Shown piece after piece: positions 36,219 to 44,533 of a stretch of 61,243 bases of DNA; within the stretch, counting starts at the first letter, position 1; every line of letters starts with the position of its first letter. The position numbers were made by a program, and so were the translations under genes. Location of the stretch: contig NZ_LMNS01000023.1 of the NCBI RefSeq assembly GCF_001423405.1, positions 1 through 61,243 of the forward strand, read 5' to 3'. This DNA is from Methylobacterium sp. Leaf123 (GTDB lineage: Bacteria > Pseudomonadota > Alphaproteobacteria > Rhizobiales > Beijerinckiaceae). The notes beneath the pieces were generated by a model that was not told the origin of the DNA, made no database searches, and saw nothing but the letters and a program-made list of their open reading frames with translations.

Positions 36219-36253
36219 GGCGCCCGCCGCCCCGGTAACGGGACGGCGGCGCC
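36219..36253 (+). other. Strong hairpin just before the SURF1 start
   Basis: The arms GGCGCC (36219-36224) and GGCGCC (36248-36253) pair. The stem continues through GCCG/CGGC and CCC/GGG with a one-base bulge and one mismatch, around a six-base loop. It ends two bases before the presumed SURF1 start and could attenuate or modulate SURF1 expression relative to cyoABCD. Confidence 0.5.
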
Positions 36254-36255
36254 CT

Positions 36256-36981
36256 TTGCTCGTCCGGCTCGCGCTGATCCTGGGGGGTCTCGCGGTGACG
36301 GGCGTGTTCCTCGGCCTCGGCACATGGCAGGTCGAGCGCCGGATCTGGAAGCTCGACCTGATCGACCGGGTCGAGGCCCGCATCCACGCCGAGCCCACGC
36401 CCGCACCGGGGCCGGAGGAATGGGCCGGCCTCACCGCCGCCTCCGCCGAGTACCGGCGGGTCCGGCTCACCGGGCGCTTCGCCTACGATCGCGCCACCCT
36501 GGTCCAGGCGGTGACCGCGCGCGGCTCCGGTTTCTGGGTTCTCGTGCCGCTGGTGACCGACCGCGGCTTCACCGTTCTCGTCAATCGCGGCTTCGTGCCG
36601 ACGGAGGCGCGCGAGCGCGCGGCCCGTGCCGCGGGTGAGCCGGACGGGGACGTGGCGGTGACGGGCCTGCTACGCTTCGCCGAGCCCGGCGGCGGCTTCC
36701 TGCGCCGCAACGACCCGGCGGGCGACCGCTGGTATTCCCGCGACGTCGCGGCCATCGCCGCCGCCCGCGGCATCGACGGCACACCGAACGAGGTCGCACC
36801 CTATTTTGTGGATGCCGACGCGGCGCCCAATCCCGGCGGCCTGCCGGTCGGCGGCCTCACGGTGGTGGTTTTCCACAACAATCATCTCGTCTACGCGCTG
36901 ACGTGGTACGCCCTCGCGCTGATGAGTGCCGCGGCTCTCATCTATGTCCTCAGAGGGTCTCGCAGGAAGCCGCGCCGCTGA
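36256..36981 (+). CDS. SURF1-family oxidase assembly protein
   Basis: A 241-residue inner-membrane protein with one helix at each end: LVRLALILGGLAVTGVFLGL at the start and NHLVYALTWYALALMSAAAL at the end. The family motifs are GTWQVERRIWKLDLI after helix 1, YRRVRLTGRF, GFWVLVPLVT and VLVNRGFVP. SURF1 assists heme insertion into oxidase subunit I. Paracoccus has separate SURF1 proteins for cytochrome and quinol oxidases, so this cyo-linked copy is probably the quinol-oxidase type. The only usable start is TTG 36256; upstream the frame has no ATG or GTG before a stop at 36154. Confidence 0.9.
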   Translation: MLVRLALILGGLAVTGVFLGLGTWQVERRIWKLDLIDRVEARIHAEPTPAPGPEEWAGLTAASAEYRRVRLTGRFAYDRATLVQAVTARGSGFWVLVPLVTDRGFTVLVNRGFVPTEARERAARAAGEPDGDVAVTGLLRFAEPGGGFLRRNDPAGDRWYSRDVAAIAAARGIDGTPNEVAPYFVDADAAPNPGGLPVGGLTVVVFHNNHLVYALTWYALALMSAAALIYVLRGSRRKPRR

Positions 36982-37194
36982 CGGACGTCGTCGGTCAGTA
37001 GGGCAGGGCATCCGCGGCAGCGTCCGTCCACCGCTCGGGTGGGGCGAGGCCCCGGACACTTGAAAACTATTTTTCACATTTTATCCGCGAACCTGTATCG
37101 ATTGAACGGTTGAGGTTGTTAACCCTTCGTACACCGGTCGCCATTGCGATTCGCGGCAGTCCTTGCCGCGCCGGATGAAGGGTGGGGAGCCATC

Positions 37195-37605
37195 ATGGGA
37201 GTCGCCCTGCACGGGCCTGAACGGAAAGGACGCGATCGCCGAGACGGCGACGGCGTCACCCGTCGCGTCCCCGAGCCCCTGGCGGATCTCATCATGGCCA
37301 TGGAGCAGACGATCGTCGCCCTGGCGGGAGAGGGCGGGGGCCGCAACGAGCTGCATGCCCTGCGTAACTATCTCTCCGACCTCTGCGTGCTGACCGAGGA
37401 AACGCCGACGATCCGGCGGGCGGTGGACCGTCTGGTCTTTGCGGGCGACCGCCTCGGCGAGGCGGTGATCGCGCCGCGCGGCTACGAGCGCCGGTGGCGG
37501 AGTCCCCGGCTGAACAAGGCGCGCCAAGCGCTCACCTCCCTCGAACGGACGCTCGTGGGCGCGCGCCCGAGCCGGATCGCGGTGCGGCTCGACCGCGACT
37601 GGTGA
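37195..37605 (+). CDS. Conserved-looking cytoplasmic protein, function unknown
   Basis: A 136-residue basic protein with no signal or membrane span. A charged N-terminus (HGPERKGRDRRDGDG) is followed by helices EPLADLIMAMEQTIVALAGE, NELHALRNYLSDLCVLTEET and SPRLNKARQALTSLERTLVG. I do not recognise a family. The ATG at 37195 has GGGGAG about seven bases upstream, which decides the start; TTG 37144 is also in frame. It is preceded by an AT-rich stretch (about 37060-37125) that could hold its promoter. The helical, Arg-rich composition might suit nucleic-acid or partner binding, but this is only a guess. Confidence 0.6.
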   Translation: MGVALHGPERKGRDRRDGDGVTRRVPEPLADLIMAMEQTIVALAGEGGGRNELHALRNYLSDLCVLTEETPTIRRAVDRLVFAGDRLGEAVIAPRGYERRWRSPRLNKARQALTSLERTLVGARPSRIAVRLDRDW

Positions 37606-37751
37606 GGGCAAGGTGGGCGGAACCGGCGCCGCTCTGAGCGGGCACCGAGCGAACCGCGCGCGAAAACGGCCAAGCTTGGCGGAACAGTTGCGCCGGCCAA
37701 CGGTTTGCGGACGCGTGCGACAGGCGCGCCGTTCCCCCTTCGAGCCACCGA

Positions 37752-38450
37752 ATGGATAAACCCAGCCGCTCGGCCCAGACCTGGGCAGCCACGGCCGGCG
37801 CCGCCGCGCTGGCGATCGGGGCATGGTATCTCCTGCCCGTCGAGGATTGGCTGCGCGCTTTCTCAGGTTGGGCGAATGGCCTCGGCCCCTACGGCCTCCT
37901 CGCCTTCGGCGTGCTGTTCTTCCTCGCGACCCTCCTCATCGTGCCGGGCACCCCGCTCACCATCGCCGGGGCGGTCGCCTTCGGCTGGGCGGTGATGCCG
38001 GTGGTGCTGTTCTCGGCAACGCTCGGCTCCTGGCTCGCCTTCGTGGCCGCCCGCCACCTGTTCCGCGAGCGGGTGCGGGGATTGATCGCGCGGCGGCCGG
38101 CGCTGAACGCCACCGTGGAGGCGGTCGGCGACGGCGGCTGGCGGCTCATGACCCTGATGCGGCTCAGCCCCTTCGTGCCGTTCAACGCGCAGAACTACGT
38201 CTTCGGGGTGACGGATGTCCGCACCTCCGCCTATCTGGTCTCCACGGTGATCGGCATGCTGCCGGGCACTCTGGTCTGCGTCTATCTCGGCGTCATCGGC
38301 CGCCATGCCGGCAGCGACGAGCCGACCCACTGGATCACCCTCGGCCTCGGCCTCCTCGCCACCGTCGCAGCGGTGGAACTTACCCGGCGCCGGGTGCGGG
38401 CGAAGCTCGAAGCGAGCAAGATCAAGCTGGGAAAGGCGGGCGCGCGATGA
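37752..38450 (+). CDS. TVP38/TMEM64 (DedA-like) membrane protein
   Basis: A 232-residue protein with about five to six helices. The core family motifs are LLAFGVLFFLATLLIVPGTP with LTIAGAVAFGW, then SWLAFVAARHLFRERVR and LMTLMRLSPFVPFNAQNYVFG, ending with MLPGTLVCVYLGVIGRHAG. VTT/TVP38 proteins act as lipid or membrane-composition factors; bacterial roles are poorly defined. It lies immediately upstream of a phospholipase D gene, a pairing that supports a role in membrane lipids. Its stop overlaps by four bases a 21-codon frame that in turn overlaps the phospholipase start. Confidence 0.9.
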   Translation: MDKPSRSAQTWAATAGAAALAIGAWYLLPVEDWLRAFSGWANGLGPYGLLAFGVLFFLATLLIVPGTPLTIAGAVAFGWAVMPVVLFSATLGSWLAFVAARHLFRERVRGLIARRPALNATVEAVGDGGWRLMTLMRLSPFVPFNAQNYVFGVTDVRTSAYLVSTVIGMLPGTLVCVYLGVIGRHAGSDEPTHWITLGLGLLATVAAVELTRRRVRAKLEASKIKLGKAGAR

Positions 38451-38512
38451 GCGTTCCGCTCGAACAGGGATTGAGCGCGCCGTCGCGGCGTGGCGGGTGG
38501 TTGCGCGCATGA
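38447..38512 (+). CDS. Candidate 21-residue coupling ORF between TVP38 and phospholipase D
   Basis: The frame begins MSVPLEQGLSAPSRRGG and ends LRA. Its ATG shares ATGA with the TVP38 stop, and its TGA shares ATGA with the phospholipase D start at 38509. AAAGG lies 9-13 bases before the ATG. It might keep ribosomes moving between the two genes. It could equally be chance; no conservation data are available. Confidence 0.22.
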   Translation: MSVPLEQGLSAPSRRGGWLRA

Positions 38513-40038
38513 GGATGGAATTCGGGGTGGGTCAAGGATCGTCCGAGAGCTGGCTGCGGCCCGGGCTCACCTGCTGGCGGCAGGAGAGAGCGGGGCGCGT
38601 CGCGGTGCTGCATGACGGCGCGGCCTATTTCGCTGCTGCCCACGCGGCGCTGCTGAAGGCGCGTACATCCATCACCCTGATCGGCTGGAGCTTCGATCCG
38701 CGCGCGCGCCTGTTGCCGGGGGATTCGCCCGATGCCGGCGAGACCCTGGCGGAGCTGCTGCGCCGCCTCAAGGCCGCGCGGCCGGAACTCGCCATCCGCA
38801 TCCTGATCTGGGACATGCCCTGGCCGATCTCGGCGGGCAACGACCACACCCCCGACAGCGTGCGCGCGAGCCTCGGTCCCGACATCGACTTCCGCATCGA
38901 CGGCACGCTGCCCTTCGGCGCCTGCCAGCACCAGAAGATCCTCGTGATCGACGATGCGATCGCCTTCAGCGGCGGCAGCGACTTCGAGGTGAACCGCTGG
39001 GACACCCCCGCCCACCGCGACCGCGACCCCCGCCGCCGCCTGCCCTCCGGCGAGGACTACCCGCCGCGCCACGACGTGATGATGCTGGTCGATCGCGACG
39101 CCGCGCGGGCGCTGGCGGATCTGGCCCGCGAGCGCTGGCGCCGCGCCGCCGGCGAAGCCGTTCCCTCTGTAGACAGCGATCCGGACTGGGATCCCTGGCC
39201 CGAAACCCTCGCGCCGCACCTGACCGACGTGACGGTGGGGCTCGCCCGCACCGATCCGCCGCGGGACGGGTGTCCGGCGGTGACGGAGAGCACCGCGCTC
39301 TATCGCGCCTCGATCCGCGCGGCGCAGCGCTTCATCTATCTCGAGAACCAGTATCTCACCTCGCCGGTCATCGCGGAGGCGCTGGCCGAGCGTCTCGCCG
39401 AACCCGACGGGCCGGAGATCGTGATCGTGCTGTCCGAGCGCAGCCCGAGCGGCTTCGACCGCCTGACCATGGACAGCGCCCGCCGCGGCCTGATCCGGGC
39501 CTTGCGCCGCGCCGACCGGTTCGACCGCCTGCGGATCGTGGCGCCGCACACGGAGAAAGGCCGGCCGATCCTGGTCCACGCCAAGGTCGCGATCATCGAC
39601 GAGGGCCTGCTGCGGATCGGCTCGACCAACCTCAACAACCGCTCCCTCGGCTACGACACCGAGTGCGACCTCGCCGTGGAGGTGCCGTCCGACGCCGCCG
39701 AGTCCCGCGCAGCTTTGCGGCGGCTTCTCGTCCGGCTGCTCTCCCATCACGGCGGTTGCCCGCCCGACGTGTTCGCACAAGCCTTCGAGGCGCGCGGCTC
39801 CCTGCGCGCCGTGCTCGACGATCCCCGCTTGATGCCGTGCTCGCGGGTCTGCCCCCTCGTCCCGTCCCGCCGCGGCCCGGTGGCCCGCCTCGTCGAGTCG
39901 TTCCATCTCGGTGACCCGGTAAGCCCCGCCGATGCGTGGCGCCCGTGGCGCCGCCGCAAGGCGCTGCGCCGGGCCAAAGGTGTGGTGGATTCGAAGGCCG
40001 GAGCGCCATCGCCGGAGGAGGTTCTCGAGGCGACCTGA
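38509..40038 (+). CDS. Phospholipase D-family phosphodiesterase / cardiolipin synthase-like
   Basis: A 509-residue cytoplasmic or peripheral protein with two HKD motifs. The first is HQKILVIDDAIAFSGGSDF (His at about residue 141) and the second HAKVAIIDEGLLRIGSTNLN (about residue 357). The N-terminal part has LLKARTSITLIGWSFDPRAR and RILIWDMPWPI; the middle has RFIYLENQYLTSP. These are features of PLD enzymes that hydrolyse or transfer phospholipid head groups. No membrane helices are seen, unlike most cardiolipin synthases. The start ATG at 38509 overlaps the 21-codon ORF; ATG 38515 is also possible. With TVP38 it forms a likely membrane-lipid pair. Confidence 0.9.
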   Translation: MRMEFGVGQGSSESWLRPGLTCWRQERAGRVAVLHDGAAYFAAAHAALLKARTSITLIGWSFDPRARLLPGDSPDAGETLAELLRRLKAARPELAIRILIWDMPWPISAGNDHTPDSVRASLGPDIDFRIDGTLPFGACQHQKILVIDDAIAFSGGSDFEVNRWDTPAHRDRDPRRRLPSGEDYPPRHDVMMLVDRDAARALADLARERWRRAAGEAVPSVDSDPDWDPWPETLAPHLTDVTVGLARTDPPRDGCPAVTESTALYRASIRAAQRFIYLENQYLTSPVIAEALAERLAEPDGPEIVIVLSERSPSGFDRLTMDSARRGLIRALRRADRFDRLRIVAPHTEKGRPILVHAKVAIIDEGLLRIGSTNLNNRSLGYDTECDLAVEVPSDAAESRAALRRLLVRLLSHHGGCPPDVFAQAFEARGSLRAVLDDPRLMPCSRVCPLVPSRRGPVARLVESFHLGDPVSPADAWRPWRRRKALRRAKGVVDSKAGAPSPEEVLEAT

Positions 40039-40077
40039 GCCCCTGTTTGAGGGCGCTTATCCGGCAAGCTCATCGGT

Positions 40078-40209
40078 CCTCATGCTGAGGCGCCCGCGTA
40101 GCGGGGCTCGAAGCACGCCGGAACGGTCGATCCCATGGCACAGGCTCCCCGGGAGACGCATGGCGGAGTGCTTCGAGGCCGAGCTTTCGCTCGGCGCCTC
40201 AGCATGAGG
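40078..40209. repeat. REP-like palindromic element, family C
   Basis: Terminal arms CCTCATGCTGAGGCGC (40078-40093) and GCGCCTCAGCATGAGG (40194-40209) are exact inverse complements. Inner arms include GCTCGAAGCAC and GTGCTTCGAGGC. A relative with similar arms is at 51640-51748. It lies between the phospholipase and asparaginase stops and may form a cruciform or act as a transcription barrier. Confidence 0.85.
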
Positions 40210-40296
40210 AGCGTCTTGGTCACCGGAACAGGTCGATTGAACGGGTCTCGGAAACCCGGCTCGAAGAAGGCTCGGCGGCAAGGCCGCCGAGCACTG

Positions 40297-41364
40297 CTAC
40301 TTGTCGAACACCGCCTGCAACGCCGCCTGATCCTTGCGCGCCTCCTTGCCCGCGGGCAGGGCGAGCAGGGTGAGGATGCGGGCCTTGTCCGGCGTGAGGT
40401 CGCCCGCGAACACCGCGCCGGCCTTGCGCAGGGTGTTGCCGCCGCCCTTGAAGCCGTAGACCGGCAGGGCACGACCGTCATGGACCTTGGTCGCCACGAT
40501 CACCGGCACGCCCCGCGCGATGACCTCGGCGATGGCGTCGTGCATCTCGGCGTTGACGTTGCCCCAGCCATAGGCCTCGACCACGATCGCCTCGGCCCCG
40601 CTCTCGGCGGCGTGCCGCACCTGCGAGCCGTCCGCGCCGGCATACATCGCCACGAGATCGACCCGCGGCATCCGCTCCGGGAGCGGCAGGGTCTGGCGGC
40701 GCAGGGAGCGGCGGCTGAACACGACGCGGTCCTCGTCCACGTATCCGAGGATACCGGCTTCCCCGGAATTGAAGGTCTCGACGTTGCTGGTGTGGGTCTT
40801 GCGGACCTCACGCGCCGCGTTGATGCGGTGGTTGAGCGTCACCGTCACGCCCTGGCCCACTGCGCCCTCGGCCAGGATCTGGCGGGCGGCGTTGAGGAGG
40901 TTGCGGGGGCCGTCGGCATCCCCGTCGGAGGCGTTGCGCTGGGCGCCCACCAGCACCACCGGCTTGTCGCTCTTGAGCGTCAGGTCGAGGAAGTAGGCAG
41001 TCTGGTCGAGGGTGTCCGTCCCGTGCAGGACGATCGCCCCGCGGATGCCGGGATCGGCGAGCAGCGCGTCGAGCTTGGCGCTCAGCGCCGGCCAGCGGTC
41101 CGGGCCCATATAATCGCTCGGCACGTTGCTGAATTCGGTGACCTCGATGGTGGCGATGTCCTTCAGCTTGGGCACCACCGAGACGAGATCCTCGCCCGAC
41201 AGGGCCGGGACCGGCGCATGGGTCGTCGGATCGAGCTTCATCGCGATGGTGCCGCCGGTCGCGTCCACGGCGATCCGCGGCGGCTCCGCCCGAGCCGGCC
41301 CGGCCGACAGCGCCATCAGGGCGGCGAGACCGAGAGCGCTCAGGTTTCCGTTCGTCTTCGTCAT
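40297..41364 (-). CDS. Secreted L-asparaginase (type II-like)
   Basis: A 355-residue enzyme hydrolysing L-asparagine to aspartate and ammonia. A signal peptide (GNLSALGLAALMALSAGPARA) predicts a periplasmic location. The first catalytic Thr is in DATGGTIAM and the second Thr/Asp pair in VLHGTDTLDQTAYFLDLTLK. Other family segments are VVLVGAQRNASDGDADGPRN, SNVETFNSGEAGILGYV and AIVVEAYGWGNVN. It may work with glutamine as well. The start is ATG 41364, the first Met before the signal peptide; the frame upstream is an artefact. The EEP gene lies 74 bases upstream on the same strand and may share the transcript. Confidence 0.93.
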   Translation of the reverse strand: MTKTNGNLSALGLAALMALSAGPARAEPPRIAVDATGGTIAMKLDPTTHAPVPALSGEDLVSVVPKLKDIATIEVTEFSNVPSDYMGPDRWPALSAKLDALLADPGIRGAIVLHGTDTLDQTAYFLDLTLKSDKPVVLVGAQRNASDGDADGPRNLLNAARQILAEGAVGQGVTVTLNHRINAAREVRKTHTSNVETFNSGEAGILGYVDEDRVVFSRRSLRRQTLPLPERMPRVDLVAMYAGADGSQVRHAAESGAEAIVVEAYGWGNVNAEMHDAIAEVIARGVPVIVATKVHDGRALPVYGFKGGGNTLRKAGAVFAGDLTPDKARILTLLALPAGKEARKDQAALQAVFDK

Positions 41365-41438
41365 CGCGCATCCTCTCCTGTTGACGGCCGGTCGTCGGGC
41401 CAGCCTGCGGGCGACCATGCTCGTGCGCGGAAATCCCC

Positions 41439-42266
41439 TCAACCCGGCTCGATCCGGATCTCCGCCAGAACCGGCAGATGGTCCGACGCCTTCCGGGCCA
41501 GCGGCGTGTCCACGACCGTGATGCGCTCGACGGCGATGCGCTCGCTCACGAAGACATGGTCGATGCGCAGCAGGGGGAAGCGGCTCGGGAAGGTGGCGCC
41601 GCCGCGCCGCCAGCGCCGCTCCCCCGTGAGCCGCCGCGCATCGGTGAGGCGTTCGTTCAGCCGGCGGTAGGCGCGCGACCAGCCCGTGGCGTTGAAGTCG
41701 CCGAGCAGCACCGTCGGCGCGCGGCAGGCCGGATCGCCGAGCCAATCGGGCCCGAGCAGCGCCTTGGCCTGGGCGACGCGCTCCGCCCCGAGCAGCCCGA
41801 AATGGGTGGTGAGCACCTGAAGTTTGCTGGCGCCCGCCGTCACCTCGACCCACAGCGCACCGCGCGGCTCCAGGCCGGGGCGCCGCAGCAGGCCGGGCAG
41901 GGGGCCGGCGCGCTTGAGCCGAGAGGGCAGGGGGGTCAGCAGGGCATCGCCGTATCGCTCCTCCTCGACATGCAGGGCCGGGTGGAAATGCGCGCTCATC
42001 TCGACCAGCCGGGCGATCTCCTCCGCCTGATCCAGACCGCCGGTGCGCGCGCGCCCGACATCGACCTCTTGAAGCGCGACGATGTCCGGCGCCAGGGCGG
42101 CGATCACCTGCGCGACCCGCTCGGGCGCGACCCGCCCGTCGGTGCCGCGGCAATGGCGGACATTGTAGGTGAGCAGGCGCAAGCGCCGCGACGCCACCGA
42201 TGCCAGCGCATCGAACGCGATCTCCGATCGGTCCTCGGCATACCCTTCGATCTGCCCCTGTTGCAC
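41439..42266 (-). CDS. Endonuclease/exonuclease/phosphatase (EEP) family hydrolase
   Basis: A 275-residue metal-dependent hydrolase. The fold begins RLRLLTYNVRHCRG, with the metal-binding Glu in IVALQEVDVGRA, the catalytic Asn in VLLGDFNATGW, a His in VLTTHFGLLG, and the terminal SDHLPVLAEI. Relatives include DNases, sphingomyelinases and inositol-phosphate phosphatases, so the substrate is open. No signal peptide is obvious. I chose GTG 42266 because GGGGGAGAGGG lies directly upstream; a longer frame up to 42521 would add an Arg/Ser-rich segment that is probably untranslated. It is divergent from murQ. Confidence 0.86.
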   Translation of the reverse strand: MQQGQIEGYAEDRSEIAFDALASVASRRLRLLTYNVRHCRGTDGRVAPERVAQVIAALAPDIVALQEVDVGRARTGGLDQAEEIARLVEMSAHFHPALHVEEERYGDALLTPLPSRLKRAGPLPGLLRRPGLEPRGALWVEVTAGASKLQVLTTHFGLLGAERVAQAKALLGPDWLGDPACRAPTVLLGDFNATGWSRAYRRLNERLTDARRLTGERRWRRGGATFPSRFPLLRIDHVFVSERIAVERITVVDTPLARKASDHLPVLAEIRIEPG

Positions 42267-42519
42267 GCCCTCTCCCCCGGCCAGAATGCGGCGCGTCCCC
42301 TGCAAGGAGCCGGAGCGGCGCGCCCCGACCGAACGCCGGGACCGGCCAACCGATCCCTCGTCGCGTCGGATCGCACGCAGCGAAATCACGCCGACGCCCG
42401 TTTTCCGGTCTTGGCGGAACCGCATCGGGAATGACCTCTTTCGAACAGGCGAGGCGCGTGATGCAGTGCCGAAGACGGAACCGGATGGACGCGATGCGGA
42501 CGAGCAGGACGGGCGAGGC

Positions 42520-43407
42520 ATGAGGACCGAGGACGCCAGCGCCCGCTACGTCGATCTCGACGCCTGGGGCGGGCTCGATATCCTCCAAGCACTCTGGGAG
42601 GGCCAGCTCGCGGCGGTCGCGGCGGTGGGGCCGGCCCTGCCGGCGATCGATGCGGCGGCGCGGGCCGCGGAGCCGGGCCTGCGCGAGGGCGGGCGGCTAG
42701 TCTATGTCGGGGCGGGCACCTCGGCGCGGATCGGCGTGCAGGACGGGGCGGAATTGCCGCCGACCTTCGATTGGCCGGAGGCGCAGCTCGGCTTCGCCAT
42801 CGCCGGCGGGGAGGGCGCCCTGCTGCGCGCCGTGGAGGATGCCGAAGATTCCGCCGCCGACGGCGCCGCCTGGATCGGGCGCGCCGAGATCGGCCCGCGC
42901 GACGTGGTGATCGGGCTGGCCGCCAGCGGCTCGACGCCCTTCACCGTCGAGGCGCTGAAGGCCGCCCGCATCCTCGGCGCCGTCACCGTCGGCGTCAGCA
43001 ACAACCCCGATGCGCCGATCCTGCGCGAAGCCGCCCACGGCATCCTCGCCGCCACGGGGGCCGAGGTGCTGGCGGGCTCCACCCGCATGAAGGCGGGCAC
43101 CGCGCAGAAGGTGATCCTCAACCTGTTCTCGACCCTGGTGATGATCCGGCTCGGCCGGGTCTATCGCGGGCGGATGGTGGCGATGCGCGCGACCAACCGG
43201 AAGCTGCGCGCCCGCGGCGTCGCCATGGTCTCCGAACTCGCCGGCTGCCCGGCGGAGATCGCCGCCGACGCCCTGACGCGGGCCGAGGGCGACATCAAGC
43301 GCGCGGTGCTGATCGCGGGCGGGATGAGCGCGATGCGGGCCGACGACCTGCTCCTGCGCCACGACGGCAACCTGCGCCGGGCGCTTCGTGAGGTGGGCCG
43401 ATCATGA
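42520..43407 (+). CDS. murQ: N-acetylmuramic acid 6-phosphate etherase
   Basis: A 295-residue SIS-domain lyase that cleaves the lactyl ether of MurNAc-6-phosphate to give GlcNAc-6-phosphate and D-lactate during peptidoglycan recycling. It has the family start YVDLDAWGGLDILQALWEGQ, the phosphosugar loop YVGAGTSARIGVQDGAE with the catalytic Glu in DGAELPPTF, GLAASGSTPFTVEALKAAR, GVSNNPDAPI and EVLAGSTRMKAGTAQKVILN. The C-terminal UBA-like helical part is present. The length is normal. The start is ATG 42520. It overlaps the next gene by four bases and begins the three-gene amino-sugar operon. Confidence 0.93.
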   Translation: MRTEDASARYVDLDAWGGLDILQALWEGQLAAVAAVGPALPAIDAAARAAEPGLREGGRLVYVGAGTSARIGVQDGAELPPTFDWPEAQLGFAIAGGEGALLRAVEDAEDSAADGAAWIGRAEIGPRDVVIGLAASGSTPFTVEALKAARILGAVTVGVSNNPDAPILREAAHGILAATGAEVLAGSTRMKAGTAQKVILNLFSTLVMIRLGRVYRGRMVAMRATNRKLRARGVAMVSELAGCPAEIAADALTRAEGDIKRAVLIAGGMSAMRADDLLLRHDGNLRRALREVGRS

Positions 43408-44417
43408 GTGCGACGACCTTCATGGCGCGGGAGATCGCCGAGATCCCCGCCGCCGCCGAAGCATTGCTGGCCGCCGGTGAGGCGGCGCGCATCGGCACGA
43501 CGCTGAGCGCCCGGAGCTTCCCCTTCGTGGTGGTGTGCGGGCGAGGCAGTTCGGGCCATGCCGGCGTGCATCTGCGCTACCTGATCGAGACGCGGCTCGG
43601 CCTGCCGGTCTCGGCCGCCGCGCCCTCGGTGGTGACGGGCTACGACCGTCCGCCGAAGGTGGCGGGTGCGCTCTTCATCGTGGTCTCGCAATCGGGCCGC
43701 TCGCCCGATCTCGTCGCCGCGACCGAGGCCGCGCGGGCCGGCGGCGCGCTGACGGTCGCCCTCGTCAACGATCCCGAATCCCCCGCCGCGCGGGCGAGCG
43801 ATCTCGTCCTGCCGATCCTCGCCGGGCCGGAACAGGCGGTGGCCGCCACCAAGACGGTGACGAATTCCGCCATTGCGGGGGCCGCGCTGGTGGCGGCCTG
43901 GGCCGGCGACACCGAGCTGGAACAGGGCCTCGCCGCCTTGCCGGAGCGGCTGAGACAGGCGCTTGCCCTCGACTGGTCCGCCTGGAGCGCCGACCTCGCG
44001 GGCGCGCCGGCGGCCTTCGTCACCGGGCGCGGCCACGGCCTCGGCCCCTTGCGCGAGATCGCGCTCAAACTCGCCGAGACCCTGCGTCTGCCCGCGCTCG
44101 GCTACTCGGCGGCGGAGCTGCGCCACGGTCCCCGCGCCTCCGTCTCGGCGGCAACGCCAGTGCTCGCGCTGCGCCAGGCCGATCCGCTGGCCGAGGGCGT
44201 AGATGCGCTCGTGCGCGACCTCACCCGCGACGGAATGCGGGTCCATGCCTGCGGCGGTCCCCTCGGCACCTTGCCCTGGCTCGGCGACGACCATCCGGCC
44301 TGCGATCCCATCGCCATGCTGGTGCCGGCCTACCGCGCCATCGAGGCGGAGGCCCGCCGCCGCGGCCTCGACCCGGACAAGCCGACCGGCCTCACCAAAG
44401 TGACGGAGACCCTGTGA
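43404..44417 (+). CDS. SIS-domain protein, probable glucosamine-6-phosphate deaminase (NagB-II type)
   Basis: A 337-residue protein with two SIS domains, like the isomerase half of GlmS without the glutaminase. Sugar-phosphate loops are VVVCGRGSSGHAGVHLRYL, FIVVSQSGRSPDLVAATEAA and AFVTGRGHGLGPLREIALKL, and the end contains the typical ELRHGPRASV and AIEAEARRRGLDPDKPTGL. Between murQ and nagA it most likely converts GlcN-6-phosphate to fructose-6-phosphate plus ammonia. Classical NagB is absent from the window, in line with a NagB-II replacement. It overlaps murQ by ATGA, and nagA follows after 97 bases holding a family B repeat. Confidence 0.85.
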   Translation: MSATTFMAREIAEIPAAAEALLAAGEAARIGTTLSARSFPFVVVCGRGSSGHAGVHLRYLIETRLGLPVSAAAPSVVTGYDRPPKVAGALFIVVSQSGRSPDLVAATEAARAGGALTVALVNDPESPAARASDLVLPILAGPEQAVAATKTVTNSAIAGAALVAAWAGDTELEQGLAALPERLRQALALDWSAWSADLAGAPAAFVTGRGHGLGPLREIALKLAETLRLPALGYSAAELRHGPRASVSAATPVLALRQADPLAEGVDALVRDLTRDGMRVHACGGPLGTLPWLGDDHPACDPIAMLVPAYRAIEAEARRRGLDPDKPTGLTKVTETL

Positions 44418-44423
44418 TGAAGA

Positions 44424-44533
44424 GTCCGGGTTTCGAAAGGGCGAGCCCTTTCGCGGGTTCAGGGCAGAGCCCTGGGATGATATCGGGGCTCTGCCCCGAG
44501 ACCCAGCCAAAGGGATGATCCCTTTGGGAACCC
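44424..44533. repeat. Dispersed repeat, family B, composite copy at the nagA start
   Basis: The left half reads GGGTTTCGAAAGGGC, GCCCTTTCGCGGG and CAGGGCAGAGCCCTGG, as in the LysR copy at 15392-15440. The right half reads GGGGCTCTGCCCCGAGACCC, CCAAAGGGATGATCCCTTTGG and GGAACCC. The nagA ATG at 44515 and its first codons lie inside the right half. Confidence 0.82.
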
